Assembly: GCA_946886645.1 (NCBI GenBank)
Contig: CAMPIY010000017.1
Location: forward strand, 1-15,599
DNA length: 15,599 nucleotides
Direction of reading: 5' to 3'
DNA from: an uncultured Sphingomonas sp.
GTDB lineage: Bacteria > Pseudomonadota > Alphaproteobacteria > Sphingomonadales > Sphingomonadaceae
Made by a program: the position numbers and the translations under genes. The notes beneath the pieces are model-generated. The model saw only the letters and a list, made by a program, of their open reading frames with translations, searched no databases and was not told the DNA's origin. Positions 1 through 7,427 of this stretch are shown here, piece by piece. The first letter of the stretch is position 1, and every line of letters starts with the position of its first letter.

Positions 1-119
1 TCGGGGCTCCAGCCCGGCGGCTTGGCGCAGGGACCGGAAGAAAAATACGGCCGCGCGGGACGCAGTTCAGGCTTGGTCCGGTGCGAGGCCGCACCGGTTG
101 GTGGCGGGGTATTCGTCAA
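1..119 (-). CDS. serC: Phosphoserine aminotransferase, N-terminal fragment
   Basis: The first 39 codons of a minus-strand gene running off the left edge. Translation from a TTG at 119-117 contains RPYFSSGPCAKPPGWSP, which I recognise as the N-terminal region of alphaproteobacterial SerC. SerC is the PLP enzyme that transaminates 3-phosphohydroxypyruvate to phosphoserine in serine biosynthesis. The TTG start is supported by AAGGAG about seven bases upstream; no in-frame ATG lies between them. The catalytic lysine and the rest of the protein are outside the window. Serine is the amino-acid substrate of the serine palmitoyltransferase encoded about 12 kb away, but nothing here shows direct coupling. 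The identification rests on one short motif, so it is good but not certain. Confidence 0.75.
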   Translation of the reverse strand, partial: MTNTPPPTGAASHRTKPELRPARPYFSSGPCAKPPGWSP

Positions 120-172
120 TGTAACTCTCCTTGCAGAGAGCACGCGCCGCGTTGGGACGGCGTGGCCCGCCG
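120..172 (-). promoter_or_regulatory. Structured 5' leader of serC (serC-motif-like RNA)
   Basis: On the serC strand two hairpins precede the start codon. The upstream one is CGGCG-GGCCA-CGCCG (172-158). The downstream one is CTCTC-TGCAAG-GAGAG (140-125), and its loop and 3' arm contain the AAGGAG ribosome binding site, so folding would hide the site. A conserved RNA called the serC motif is known upstream of serC in Alphaproteobacteria. Position and architecture fit it, but I cannot run the covariance model. Reading: a cis-acting translational control element for serC. Confidence 0.5.
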
Positions 173-513
173 AAGGCTGTAGCGTGGAAATTGGGTCAGG
201 AAAATGGCGGAGAACGATTCGGCGATGAAATGACGAATCTTGGCGGCTTTCCGCCATTTGCCGATAAATTCTGGTTAAAAAGCTAATCTAACGCAAGTTT
301 GTTGCACGGTTCGTCGTAGGGCGCGGACGGTTCACCCTGTCTCACGGAACCCAAGGTTGAATTGCTTAACCAGTCCGGGTCAGTTTCAGCCTGCCGATGA
401 GCGGAGGGCAATCTCTCGTCGGTTAGTGCGGGGCTGGGGAGCTCCATAACATCGAAGAAGCTGCGCCGGACGCGATGCGACCGGTGTCGGTGAGTTAGGA
501 GCTTGTCAGGACC
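173..513. other. Divergent intergenic region between serC and the M23 peptidase gene
   Basis: Gene-free stretch holding the serC promoter and upstream leader, plus the unlocated promoter of the peptidase gene. A 6-bp perfect hairpin, TGGCGG-CTTT-CCGCCA, lies at 241-256; on the serC strand it would be near the 5' end of the leader. A GGAGCTCC palindrome lies at 438-445. I found no convincing plus-strand promoter, and small reading frames here have no recognisable content. Confidence 0.5.
268..296 (-). promoter_or_regulatory. Candidate serC promoter
   Basis: On the minus strand TTGCGT (296-291), a 17-nt spacer and CAGAAT (273-268) form a plausible housekeeping promoter. Transcription would begin near 261, giving a 5' untranslated leader of about 140 nt that contains the serC hairpins. 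It sits in the most AT-rich stretch of this gap. Seen by eye only. Confidence 0.35.
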
Positions 514-1473
514 ATGACCCAAGCGACGTTCGCGACGGCGAAGCTTTTCCGGGATCGTGACTTCTTCATTCACGACGGCAGCCACCTTCGCCGCATGCGC
601 CTTTCGGCGCCGGTGCAAATGGGGATGCTGACGTTGACGGTCCTCCTGCTGCTCTGGTCCGCGTTCGTTACCACCCGCCTGCTTTTCGCTCCCGCACCCG
701 TCGCTCCCCCCGCCGCCAGCATTTCCGGAGACATCGCCCGTCTCGCAGCCGCGACCGAAGCCCGCGTCGCGCAGATCGAACAGCGCCAGCAGGTCCTCGC
801 CGACATGCTCTCCGGCGCCAAGGTCGACCCGGCCGTCATCGCCAAGCTGGGCTACACCATTCCGGCCGACGGCAAGCTGCTCGCCCAGGGCGGCCCGTTC
901 GACGCCGCGACCAAGGCCGATCCGACCTTCAAATCGCTGTTCACCAGCTGGAAGAAGCTCGACAATATCGCCGAAAGCGCGATCGCCGTTCCCTCGGACA
1001 AGCCGGTCAAGACCGCCGAGTTTACCTCCGGCTACGGCACCCGCACCGATCCGTTCCGCGGCGGCGCCGCCCGTCACCAGGGCATCGATCTCGCCGCTGC
1101 CTATGGCACCCCGATTTATGCCACCGCCGACGGTGTCGTCACCGACGCCGGCTACAATAATGGCGGCTACGGCAACCTTGTGAAGATCGACCACGGCCGC
1201 GGCATCGAAACGCGCTATGGTCATATGTCGGCGATCCTTGTCCGCGAAGGGCAGCGCGTCGTCCGCGGTCAGCAGATCGGCCGCATGGGCTCGACCGGCC
1301 GTTCGACCGGCAACCACCTCCACTATGAAGTCCGGATCGACGGCCGCGCCGTGAACCCGATCCCCTTCATGAAGTCGAACGACTATCTGCTTGCGATGCA
1401 GCAGAAGGGCGGCGGAACCCATTCGATGGACGCGGTTGCCCTGGGCGGCCCGACGACCGGCCTGAAGCGCTAA
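514..1473 (+). CDS. M23 family metallopeptidase (LytM domain), inner-membrane anchored
   Basis: A 319-residue predicted peptidoglycan endopeptidase or LytM-like activator. The N-terminal 35 residues are basic and cytoplasmic, followed by one membrane segment (about 36-57), a short coiled-coil-like stretch (about 73-100), a linker, and a C-terminal LytM domain (about 168-285). The zinc-site motifs are complete: H188-x3-D192 (RHQGID), YGH at 235-237 and HLH with H268 and H270. It can therefore be catalytically active, unlike degenerate LytM factors. It should act in the periplasm on cross-linked peptidoglycan during growth or division. The ATG at 514 follows AGGA at short spacing and TAGGAG further up. 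It is divergent from serC and lies 37 nt before erpA, which seems to have its own promoter. The specific division or growth role cannot be read from sequence. Confidence 0.88.
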   Translation: MTQATFATAKLFRDRDFFIHDGSHLRRMRLSAPVQMGMLTLTVLLLLWSAFVTTRLLFAPAPVAPPAASISGDIARLAAATEARVAQIEQRQQVLADMLSGAKVDPAVIAKLGYTIPADGKLLAQGGPFDAATKADPTFKSLFTSWKKLDNIAESAIAVPSDKPVKTAEFTSGYGTRTDPFRGGAARHQGIDLAAAYGTPIYATADGVVTDAGYNNGGYGNLVKIDHGRGIETRYGHMSAILVREGQRVVRGQQIGRMGSTGRSTGNHLHYEVRIDGRAVNPIPFMKSNDYLLAMQQKGGGTHSMDAVALGGPTTGLKR

Positions 1474-1475
1474 AC

Positions 1476-1504
1476 TTGCCGCTTAGGGGTCGCGCCACTA
1501 CATC
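1476..1504 (+). promoter_or_regulatory. Promoter of erpA, predicted leaderless transcript
   Basis: TTGCCGC (1476-1482), 14 nt, then ACTACATC (1497-1504) matches the alphaproteobacterial consensus TTGACGS-N10-14-GCTANAWC at nearly every position. The -10 element ends 6 nt before the GTG start of erpA, so the transcript should begin at or next to the start codon. There is no Shine-Dalgarno sequence, consistent with leaderless translation. Confidence 0.6.
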
Positions 1505-1510
1505 GCGGGC

Positions 1511-1834
1511 GTGAACAGCCTGACCCTTTCCCCAAGCGCCGCCAAGCGCGTCGCCTTCATTGCCGACAAGCAGGGCAGGGCGGCAGTATTGCGGCTCGCT
1601 GTCGACGGCGGCGGCTGTGCCGGATTTTCCTACCGTTTCGCGCTCGGCGAGGTTGAGGACGGCGACACCGTCACCGAAACCGATGGCGTGACGCTGGTTG
1701 TCGACTCAGTCAGCCTCGACCTCGTCGACGGAAGCCAGGTCGACTATGTCGAGGACCTCGGCGGAGCGGCCTTCAAGGTCACCAACCCCAACGCCGCGTC
1801 GGGCTGCGGTTGCGGGAGCAGCTTTTCGGTTTGA
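1511..1834 (+). CDS. erpA: Iron-sulfur cluster insertion protein, HesB/IscA/ErpA family
   Basis: A 107-residue A-type iron-sulfur carrier. The three conserved ligand cysteines are present: C36 in GGGCAGFSY, and C99 and C101 in the C-terminal GCGCGSSFSV. The length is typical of ErpA/IscA. It accepts Fe-S clusters assembled on a scaffold and delivers them to apo-enzymes in the cytoplasm. The CGCGSSFS ending fits ErpA, but the IscA/SufA/ErpA split is hard to settle by eye. The start is a GTG with no ribosome binding site, placed right behind a strong promoter. It is followed 30 nt later by xthA, forming a likely two-gene unit. Confidence 0.85.
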   Translation: MNSLTLSPSAAKRVAFIADKQGRAAVLRLAVDGGGCAGFSYRFALGEVEDGDTVTETDGVTLVVDSVSLDLVDGSQVDYVEDLGGAAFKVTNPNAASGCGCGSSFSV

Positions 1835-1858
1835 TTGAGATTCCGGCCCCGCTAGGGA
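1831..1858 (+). promoter_or_regulatory. Possible internal promoter of xthA
   Basis: TTGATTG (1831-1837), 13 nt, then GCTAGGGA (1851-1858), ending 6 nt before the xthA GTG. It repeats the spacing seen at erpA. It is ambiguous because GGGAGAGG at 1855-1862 can equally serve as the ribosome binding site for a transcript reading through from erpA. Confidence 0.3.
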
Positions 1859-1864
1859 GAGGCC

Positions 1865-2638
1865 GTGAAGCTCGTCACCTTCAACATCAACGGAATCCGC
1901 GCTCGCATGCCGCGCCTGCTCGAATATCTCGAGCGCGAACAGCCCGATGTCGTTTGCCTGCAGGAATTGAAATGCGCGGATGACTCGCTTCCGATCGGGG
2001 AGATCGAGGCGGCGGGCTATCAGGCGGTGTGGCACGGCCAGAAGGGCTTCAACGGTGTCGCGATCCTGTCGCGTGGCAGCGCTCCCGCGCTTCGGCAGGT
2101 CGGCCTTCCCGACGACCCCGACGACACGCACAGCCGCTACATCGAGTCGGAAGTGGACGGGCTGATCGTCGCGTCCATCTACCTCCCGAACGGCAATCCG
2201 ATCGGCACGGAGAAATTCGACTACAAGCTGCGCTGGATGCGCCGGCTCGAAGCGCGAGCCCGCGAAATCCTGGCGGAAGAAAAGCCTGCCGTGATCGCCG
2301 GCGACTTCAACGTCATCCCCGAGGATCGCGACACGTTCTCGACCCGCGTGATGTCAGGCGACGCCTTGTTCCAGCCCGAGAGCCAGGCGGCCTATCGCCG
2401 GATCGTCAATCAGGGCTGGACCGACGCGCTGCGGGCGCTCAACCCGTCGGAAGAGCGGCTCTACACTTTCTGGGACTATACCGCCGGCGCGTGGCCGCGC
2501 GACGCGGGATTCCGCATCGACCATTTGCTCTGTTCGCCGCAGGCGGCCGACCGGCTTAGCGGTTCCGGGGTCCACAAATGGGCGCGGGCGGAAGAGAAGG
2601 CGTCGGACCACGCGCCGACATGGATCGAGCTAGGCTAG
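1865..2638 (+). CDS. xthA: Exodeoxyribonuclease III (AP endonuclease, EEP superfamily)
   Basis: A 257-residue Xth/Exo III family enzyme, the usual length. It cleaves DNA 5' to abasic sites and removes 3' blocking groups in base excision repair. Family motifs appear in order: N7 (FNINGIR), E34 (LQELK), the Y106 region (SIYLPNG), D147 and N149 (GDFNV), the substrate-loop segment TFWDY at 201-205, D219 (RIDHLL) and the C-terminal D248-H249 catalytic pair (ASDHAP). All metal-binding and catalytic positions are intact. The start is GTG after a purine-rich GGGAGAGG. The last 9 nt overlap the end of the convergent GNAT-fold gene, with no room for a terminator. Confidence 0.93.
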   Translation: MKLVTFNINGIRARMPRLLEYLEREQPDVVCLQELKCADDSLPIGEIEAAGYQAVWHGQKGFNGVAILSRGSAPALRQVGLPDDPDDTHSRYIESEVDGLIVASIYLPNGNPIGTEKFDYKLRWMRRLEARAREILAEEKPAVIAGDFNVIPEDRDTFSTRVMSGDALFQPESQAAYRRIVNQGWTDALRALNPSEERLYTFWDYTAGAWPRDAGFRIDHLLCSPQAADRLSGSGVHKWARAEEKASDHAPTWIELG

Positions 2639-3772
2639 CTCGCGCTCGTAAATCCGGTAGGTGTGATTGATGTCAGCGCCGGGTAGCTGGGCGATCGACA
2701 TCATTCCCTGATTGTCCTCGAGGATCCAGCCGAACTCGCCGTGCGTCACGCCATATTTGCCGACGCAGGCAAGGCGGATATGCTCGATCAACATGAAAGC
2801 CAGTTGCCCCGCGAGGCGGCTGCCCTGAACCTTCTTGGCAACCCCCATAAGGGGCACGCGGACCCGCTTCGTCTTGGGACTCCTCAGCCGCCAAAGCAGC
2901 TTGGCCCAGCCGAAGGGGAACAGCTCGCCGTTCAAGTCGCGGATCAGTTCGTTGATGTCAGGGATGGTCATCATGAAGGCGACCGGTTCTCCGTCATATT
3001 CGGCGATGCGGACGAGGTCCTCGTAGATGATCGGCTTCAGCTTCTTGGCCGCATAGGCAATCTCGGCCTCGGTCAGCGGGACAAACCCCCAATTGTCCGA
3101 CCAGGCGTCGTTGAGCAGATTGAGAATAATCGCAGCTTCGTCCTTGAAGCGCGACTTGTCGACGTTGCGGATCCGGATGCGCGGGTTCTTTTCGCCCGAT
3201 TTGATCAGCCGGTCGATGACCGGGATCATGTCGATGCGGATGTCGAGTTCGTAGGTGTAGAGGTCCTTGGCCTTGCGGTAGCCCGCCCCCTCGATCCAGT
3301 CCTCATACTCAGGGCGGTGATGGCCCATCATGACCATCGGCGATTGCTTGAAGCCCTTGATGAGAAGCCCCGGCTCGTCCCAGATGGAAATGGAGATCGG
3401 CCCAAGCGCTCGCGTCATTCCCTGCTCGCGCAGCCAGCCTTCGGCGGTTTCGATCAGCCTGGCCGCTGCCTCCTGCTCCAGCGCTTCGAACATGCCCCAC
3501 TGGCCGGTGCCGGGCGCCATATGTTCCTGCACCAGATCGTCGACCTGCGCGCTGATGCGTCCGACAAGCTTTCCGCCCCGCTTCGCAAGCCACAATTGCG
3601 CGCGGCCATGGCCGAACCAGGGATTCTTCTTCGGGTCGAGCAGCCCGTGAACCTCGTCCTTCAAGGGCGGGATCCAGTAGGGGTCCTTCTTGTAGACCTC
3701 CCACGCGAAGTCGACAAAGGCCTTGCGGTCGGCCTTGGTTTCGACCGGGCGGATGGTGAGCGGCTCGTTCAT
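2630..3772 (-). CDS. GNAT-fold acyltransferase family protein, candidate bacterial ceramide synthase
   Basis: A 380-residue protein of a family widespread in sphingomonads and often named dATP pyrophosphohydrolase, a label I find no sequence basis for: no Nudix box or other pyrophosphatase motif is visible. The N-terminal part (about 15-170) carries family motifs DPYWIPPL (30-37), NPWFGHG (50-56) and SIWDEPGLLIKGF (129-141). The C-terminal part (about 195-375) looks like a GNAT module with a strand-loop-helix around MGVAKKVQGSRLAGQLA at 309-325, where acyl-CoA pyrophosphate would bind. My recollection is that the Caulobacter ceramide synthase (bCerS) is a GNAT-fold protein carrying this misleading annotation. 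That would fit the SPT genes nearby, but I cannot verify it here. ATG 3772 was chosen over an upstream in-frame start because the family begins near this point and the extension enters the divergent promoter region. Confidence 0.6.
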   Translation of the reverse strand: MNEPLTIRPVETKADRKAFVDFAWEVYKKDPYWIPPLKDEVHGLLDPKKNPWFGHGRAQLWLAKRGGKLVGRISAQVDDLVQEHMAPGTGQWGMFEALEQEAAARLIETAEGWLREQGMTRALGPISISIWDEPGLLIKGFKQSPMVMMGHHRPEYEDWIEGAGYRKAKDLYTYELDIRIDMIPVIDRLIKSGEKNPRIRIRNVDKSRFKDEAAIILNLLNDAWSDNWGFVPLTEAEIAYAAKKLKPIIYEDLVRIAEYDGEPVAFMMTIPDINELIRDLNGELFPFGWAKLLWRLRSPKTKRVRVPLMGVAKKVQGSRLAGQLAFMLIEHIRLACVGKYGVTHGEFGWILEDNQGMMSIAQLPGADINHTYRIYERELA

Positions 3773-3824
3773 TGGGGCGCATGAGTTACAGGCCGCCCGC
3801 CGTCGCGCAACCCCGCTTGGTTCA

Positions 3825-3853
3825 TTGTTCCGCCACGATGGTGCCACTATCTA
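3825..3853 (+). promoter_or_regulatory. Candidate promoter of the desaturase gene
   Basis: TTGTTCC (3825-3831), 14 nt, then ACTATCTA (3846-3853), which also reads as TTGTTC-N17-TATCTA. The start of transcription would fall near 3860, about 10 nt before the chosen ATG. The 98-nt divergent gap must also contain the promoter of the GNAT-fold gene; a weak minus-strand candidate (TTGCGCG-N13-TGTAACTC) lies at 3783-3810. Confidence 0.4.
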
Positions 3854-3870
3854 TTGCGAACGGCACGGCG

Positions 3871-4959
3871 ATGACGACCGATACGATCCCCCTTGCACGC
3901 GAGCAGTCCGCGGCCGCCGGCCGCGCGACACCGGCTGCGCGGTCGGACGACAAGGCAATGCTGAAGGCAGCCGCCGACCTGACGCGCGACCTCAACCGCG
4001 CAAACCCGAAGATTTATTGGACCGACCTGATCGGTTCGGCGCTGCTCGGCTATGGCTCGCTCGCCCTCACGGTCGGCGCGACCTCGACCCCGATCGCGAT
4101 CGTAACGGCCCTGATCGCGGTGCTTGCCCTCTACCGCGCGGGCAGTTTTATCCATGAGCTCACCCACCTGAAGCCAGCCGCCGTCCCGGGATTCCGCCTC
4201 GTGTGGAACATCATCATCGGCATACCGCTGCTGGTGCCCTCCTTTCTCTACGAAGGGGTGCACAACCAGCATCATGGGAAGACCTATTACGGGACGGCCA
4301 ACGATCCCGAATATTTGCCCTTGGCGCTAATGAAGCCGTGGACCTTGCCCGTCTTCATGATCGCGGCGGCGCTCGCTCCGATCGGGATGCTGATCCGCTT
4401 CGGCCTACTCGCACCGCTGTCGCTGGTCTTTCCGAAGCTGCGCGACGTCGTGGTCAGCCGCTATTCCGGCCTCCAGATCAACCCGATGTTTCGGCGCCCC
4501 AGGCCGCAGGGCAAATTCGCCCGTGACTGGGCGATCCAGGAGGTGGCCGCGAGCATATGGGCGATCGCGCTCATCGTCATGGCCGCCACCGGAATCCTGC
4601 CGCTGCGCACTTTCCTGATCGGTCTGGGCATCGCGTCGGGCGTGATGTTCCTCAACCAGGTCCGGACGCTGGTCGCTCATCTCTGGGAAAATGACGGCGA
4701 GCCGATGAGCGTCACCGCGCAATATCTCGACAGCGTCAACGTGCCGCCGCCGGCGACATTGCCTGCGCTGTGGGCGCCGGTCGGCCTGCGCTACCACGCG
4801 CTGCATCACTTGTTGCCGGGCCTGCCCTATCATGCGCTGGGCGAGGCGCACCGGCGGATATCGGCCGCGCTCGATGGCGGCTCCATCTACCATAACGCCA
4901 GCTATCGGGGGCTCTCGCCGCTGGTTGCGCGGCTGGCCGCGAGCAGCTGGCGCGCCTGA
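3871..4959 (+). CDS. Membrane fatty acid desaturase family protein
   Basis: A 362-residue membrane di-iron desaturase or hydroxylase. Three histidine boxes are present: H95-x3-H99 (HELTH), H131-x2-HH (HNQHH, 131-135) and H309-x2-HH (HALHH, 309-313). H270 and H321 may add ligands. Hydrophobic segments lie at about 52-90, 108-125, 157-187 and 225-265, consistent with a four-pass inner-membrane enzyme with cytoplasmic histidines. Substrate cannot be told from sequence: acyl-lipid, sphingoid base and carotenoid enzymes share this fold. The sphingolipid neighbourhood makes a membrane acyl chain reasonable. ATG 3871 was chosen over the in-frame ATG at 3772 because the added 33 residues look non-coding and would cover the promoter. 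Its stop codon directly abuts the convergent lptG stop. Confidence 0.8.
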   Translation: MTTDTIPLAREQSAAAGRATPAARSDDKAMLKAAADLTRDLNRANPKIYWTDLIGSALLGYGSLALTVGATSTPIAIVTALIAVLALYRAGSFIHELTHLKPAAVPGFRLVWNIIIGIPLLVPSFLYEGVHNQHHGKTYYGTANDPEYLPLALMKPWTLPVFMIAAALAPIGMLIRFGLLAPLSLVFPKLRDVVVSRYSGLQINPMFRRPRPQGKFARDWAIQEVAASIWAIALIVMAATGILPLRTFLIGLGIASGVMFLNQVRTLVAHLWENDGEPMSVTAQYLDSVNVPPPATLPALWAPVGLRYHALHHLLPGLPYHALGEAHRRISAALDGGSIYHNASYRGLSPLVARLAASSWRA

Positions 4960-6057
4960 CTATTCTTCCTGCCTGACGAGGACGAGCTCGCCGATCAGCA
5001 GGAACAATAGGAACGGCGCCCAGGCCGCGAGGAACGGCGGATAGGCGCCGATATTCCCGAGCGCGATGCTGAAATTGTCGGCGACAAAATAAGCGAAGCC
5101 GAGCGCCATTCCGATCGTCGCCCGCAGCAGCACCTTGCCCGACCGGGCGAGGCCGAATGCGGCGGTCGCGGCCAGCAATGGCATCAGGATCGTCGACAGG
5201 GGCCCCGAAATCTTGTGCCACCAGCCGGTGCGCGCCTCCTCGGTCGGACGCCCCGCCGCTTCGAGGTCGTTGATGGCTTCGTGCAGGGCAAGGAAATCCC
5301 GCTCGGCCGGATCGACCCGCGCCAGCGTGAAGCGTTGCGGCTCCACGCCCACCATCGCCATCGCCTCGTCCCTCGTCGTGACCATGTTCGTCCGCGCATC
5401 GTAGGTGCGCACCTTGTCCAGCCGCCAGCCGCCGGGGACCTGTTCCCCGCGTTCGGCCTCGGTCACGCTGGCCAGCGCGCCTTGCTCGCGGTCGTAAATG
5501 GTCACGCCGCGCAGCTTTGTCGCCGGCCCGCGGCCACCGACGAGCTTGGCGCGGACAAGGTCGTTGCCATCGCGAATCCAGACGTTCGACAGGATGTTGC
5601 TGTCGGGCGGGATCGGTTCGTAATCGGCATCGCTCCAGGCATCGAGCGTTCGCGCCGACTGGATCACGACCGTCTCGTTGAACACGAACAGCAGGGCAGC
5701 GATGCCGACGCTGGCGGCGATCATCGGCGCCAGGATTTGATGGGCGGACAATCCGGCCGCCTTCATCGAAACGACTTCGCTATGCTGATTGAGGCCCGTG
5801 AAGGCGATCAGCGCGCCAAGCAGAACCGAGAAAGGGAGAAAGCGCGAGACCAATAGCGGGACGCGGAGCGAGACATAGCGCCACAGCTCCGCTTCGCCAT
5901 TGCCCGGCACCTTCAGGATCTTGCTGGATTCGCCGAGCAGGTCGAGCGTCATCAGCACCAGGACCAGCGCGATGAGGACGGCCAGGCTTCGGGTCACGAA
6001 CAGCTTGGCGGCATATACCGCGAGCTGCCGCGAAGGCATGAAGTCGAGGTTGATCAT
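4960..6057 (-). CDS. lptG: LPS export ABC transporter permease LptG
   Basis: A 365-residue YjgP/YjgQ family permease. Three membrane segments (about 20-41, 66-88, 105-126), a periplasmic beta-jellyroll region (about 130-270) and three C-terminal segments (about 283-302, 308-330, 339-360) give the standard layout. With LptF and the ATPase LptB it extracts glycolipid from the outer leaflet of the inner membrane and passes it to the periplasmic bridge. Its start overlaps the lptF stop by 4 nt (ATGA), so the two are translationally coupled. It is assigned as LptG because it is second in the pair. In LPS-lacking sphingomonads the cargo may be glycosphingolipid, which is an inference. Confidence 0.9.
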   Translation of the reverse strand: MINLDFMPSRQLAVYAAKLFVTRSLAVLIALVLVLMTLDLLGESSKILKVPGNGEAELWRYVSLRVPLLVSRFLPFSVLLGALIAFTGLNQHSEVVSMKAAGLSAHQILAPMIAASVGIAALLFVFNETVVIQSARTLDAWSDADYEPIPPDSNILSNVWIRDGNDLVRAKLVGGRGPATKLRGVTIYDREQGALASVTEAERGEQVPGGWRLDKVRTYDARTNMVTTRDEAMAMVGVEPQRFTLARVDPAERDFLALHEAINDLEAAGRPTEEARTGWWHKISGPLSTILMPLLAATAAFGLARSGKVLLRATIGMALGFAYFVADNFSIALGNIGAYPPFLAAWAPFLLFLLIGELVLVRQEE

Positions 6058-7265
6058 GCGCCCGCCTCGATCCGTTCATAGCGGCTTTTCGGCATCAACC
6101 GCCGGACTGTTTTCCCGACTTTGGCGAACGCCGCTTCAAGCGCACCGATCGGCTGACCGCCCGGCCGGTGCGCGATGACGTGGTACATCCAGAATATCAG
6201 CGCGACGAGGCCTAGGAAGGGAAGCCAAAGCGCAAGCTCGGGCACCAGCCTTCCCTGGGCGCCGGCGCCTTCCGCATATTGATTGATCTTGTGATAGGTC
6301 ACCACCATCACGATGCCGACAAAGATGCCGAGCGAGGAATTGCTGCGCTTGGGCGGCACCGCCAGCGCGATCGCCAGCAAGGGCAGCATCAGCATCATCA
6401 CCACTTCGACCAGCCGGAAATGGAGGTTGGCTCGGGCGGCGCGGCTTTCCGCCTTGTCGACCGGCGCGTCGCCATAGGCGCGGTCGTAGACCTCGGGCAG
6501 GGTCAGCTCCTTCAACTCATTGCCCCGGCCCCGGAAGGGGTCGATCGCCGGAAGGTTGATCGGAAGGTCATAACTTTCGAACGACAAAGTCCGTGGCGTC
6601 GCGAACTTGGGACCCTCCTGCACCAGCCGGCCGCGTTGAAGGCGGAAGATGATCGTGTCCGGATCGTCGGTCGACAGGAACTGGCCTTCCGACGCGGTCG
6701 CCGCGATCTTCATGCCAGACTTGTCGTCGAGAGCCGTGAAGATGCCGTGCAGATGCGTGCCGTTGTCGTCGCTGCGGTCGATGCGGATCGTCATCCGCTT
6801 GCCGAACTCGTTGAACTCCCCGACCTTGATCGCCGCGCCCAATGAGCCGGACTTGAGGTCGAAGCGAAGCCCTTCGTAGCGGTAGCGGGCATAGGGATCG
6901 ACCCAGCCGACGATGCCGATGTTCACGATCATCAGCACCACCGCGAAAATATAGGGGACGCGCAGCAGCCGGTTGTAGCCGACGCCGATGCCGCGAAGCG
7001 CGTCGAGCTCGGACGATAACGCTAGCTTGCGGAACGCCAGCAGGATGCCGAGCAAAAGTCCGATGGGGATGCCCAGCGAGAAATATTCGGGCAGGAGATT
7101 GGCCAGCATCCGCCACACCACGCTGACCGGGCCGCCTGCCGTAATGACATAGTCGAACAGGCGCAGCATCTTGTCGAGCACCAGCAGCATCGCGGCCAGC
7201 ACCAGCGTCCCCGCGAGGGGGACGGCGATGTTCCGGGCAAGATAGCGGTCGACCAACGCCAACAT
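6054..7265 (-). CDS. lptF: LPS export ABC transporter permease LptF
   Basis: A 403-residue YjgP/YjgQ permease and first gene of the lptF-lptG pair. Membrane segments are at about 18-34, 53-77, 103-122, 283-303, 311-325 and 343-364. The periplasmic jellyroll spans about 125-270 and includes DPYARYRYEG just after the third helix, typical of the family. LptF and LptG form the transmembrane heterodimer of the LptB2FG exporter. A basic C-terminal tail of about 40 residues extends past the last helix. The ATG at 7265 lies 6 nt after GCTAGGGT, which can be read as a -10 element or, through AGGG, as a ribosome binding site. Confidence 0.9.
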   Translation of the reverse strand: MLALVDRYLARNIAVPLAGTLVLAAMLLVLDKMLRLFDYVITAGGPVSVVWRMLANLLPEYFSLGIPIGLLLGILLAFRKLALSSELDALRGIGVGYNRLLRVPYIFAVVLMIVNIGIVGWVDPYARYRYEGLRFDLKSGSLGAAIKVGEFNEFGKRMTIRIDRSDDNGTHLHGIFTALDDKSGMKIAATASEGQFLSTDDPDTIIFRLQRGRLVQEGPKFATPRTLSFESYDLPINLPAIDPFRGRGNELKELTLPEVYDRAYGDAPVDKAESRAARANLHFRLVEVVMMLMLPLLAIALAVPPKRSNSSLGIFVGIVMVVTYHKINQYAEGAGAQGRLVPELALWLPFLGLVALIFWMYHVIAHRPGGQPIGALEAAFAKVGKTVRRLMPKSRYERIEAGA

Positions 7266-7271
7266 GTCGAA

Positions 7272-7279
7272 ACCCTAGC
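7272..7279 (-). promoter_or_regulatory. Possible -10 element of lptF
   Basis: GCTAGGGT on the minus strand, ending 6 nt before the lptF ATG, repeats the spacing seen at erpA, acp and sulP. No good -35 sequence is present at the expected distance, and AGGG could instead be the ribosome binding site. Confidence 0.25.
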
Positions 7280-7427
7280 GCACCTTTTCGTCCTCGTGAC
7301 ACCATGATTTGGCCGCAAAGGAAGCCGACATGGCAAACGGGCGTCCGGTCTTGCCGATTCCTTGAAAGGGGGGAAGCGGCAGGGGTGAGGCGCCGCTCGT
7401 GCCTATAGCGGAGCGAATAAGATAGTC

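Noticed and set aside
22..228. A 68-codon plus-strand open frame at the left edge
   Set aside because: It lies antisense to the serC N-terminus and leader and has no recognisable features.
275..371. TTAA-containing half-sites (275-278 and TTAACC at 366-371) resembling CtrA boxes upstream of the M23 gene
   Set aside because: Neither forms a full TTAA-N7-TTAA site; single half-sites are expected by chance.
283..1422. A 379-codon minus-strand open frame antisense to the M23 peptidase
   Set aside because: Composition is typical of a high-GC shadow (rich in G, A, R, D, H, no domain). The plus-strand frame has full LytM motifs.
2741..3784. A 347-codon plus-strand open frame antisense to the GNAT-fold gene
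   Set aside because: No recognisable motif and shadow-like composition; the opposite frame shows conserved family motifs throughout.
3772..3870. Longer N-terminal versions of the desaturase (ATG 3772) and of the GNAT-fold protein (start at 3847)
   Set aside because: Both extensions lie in the divergent promoter region, look non-coding, and would make the two genes overlap head to head.
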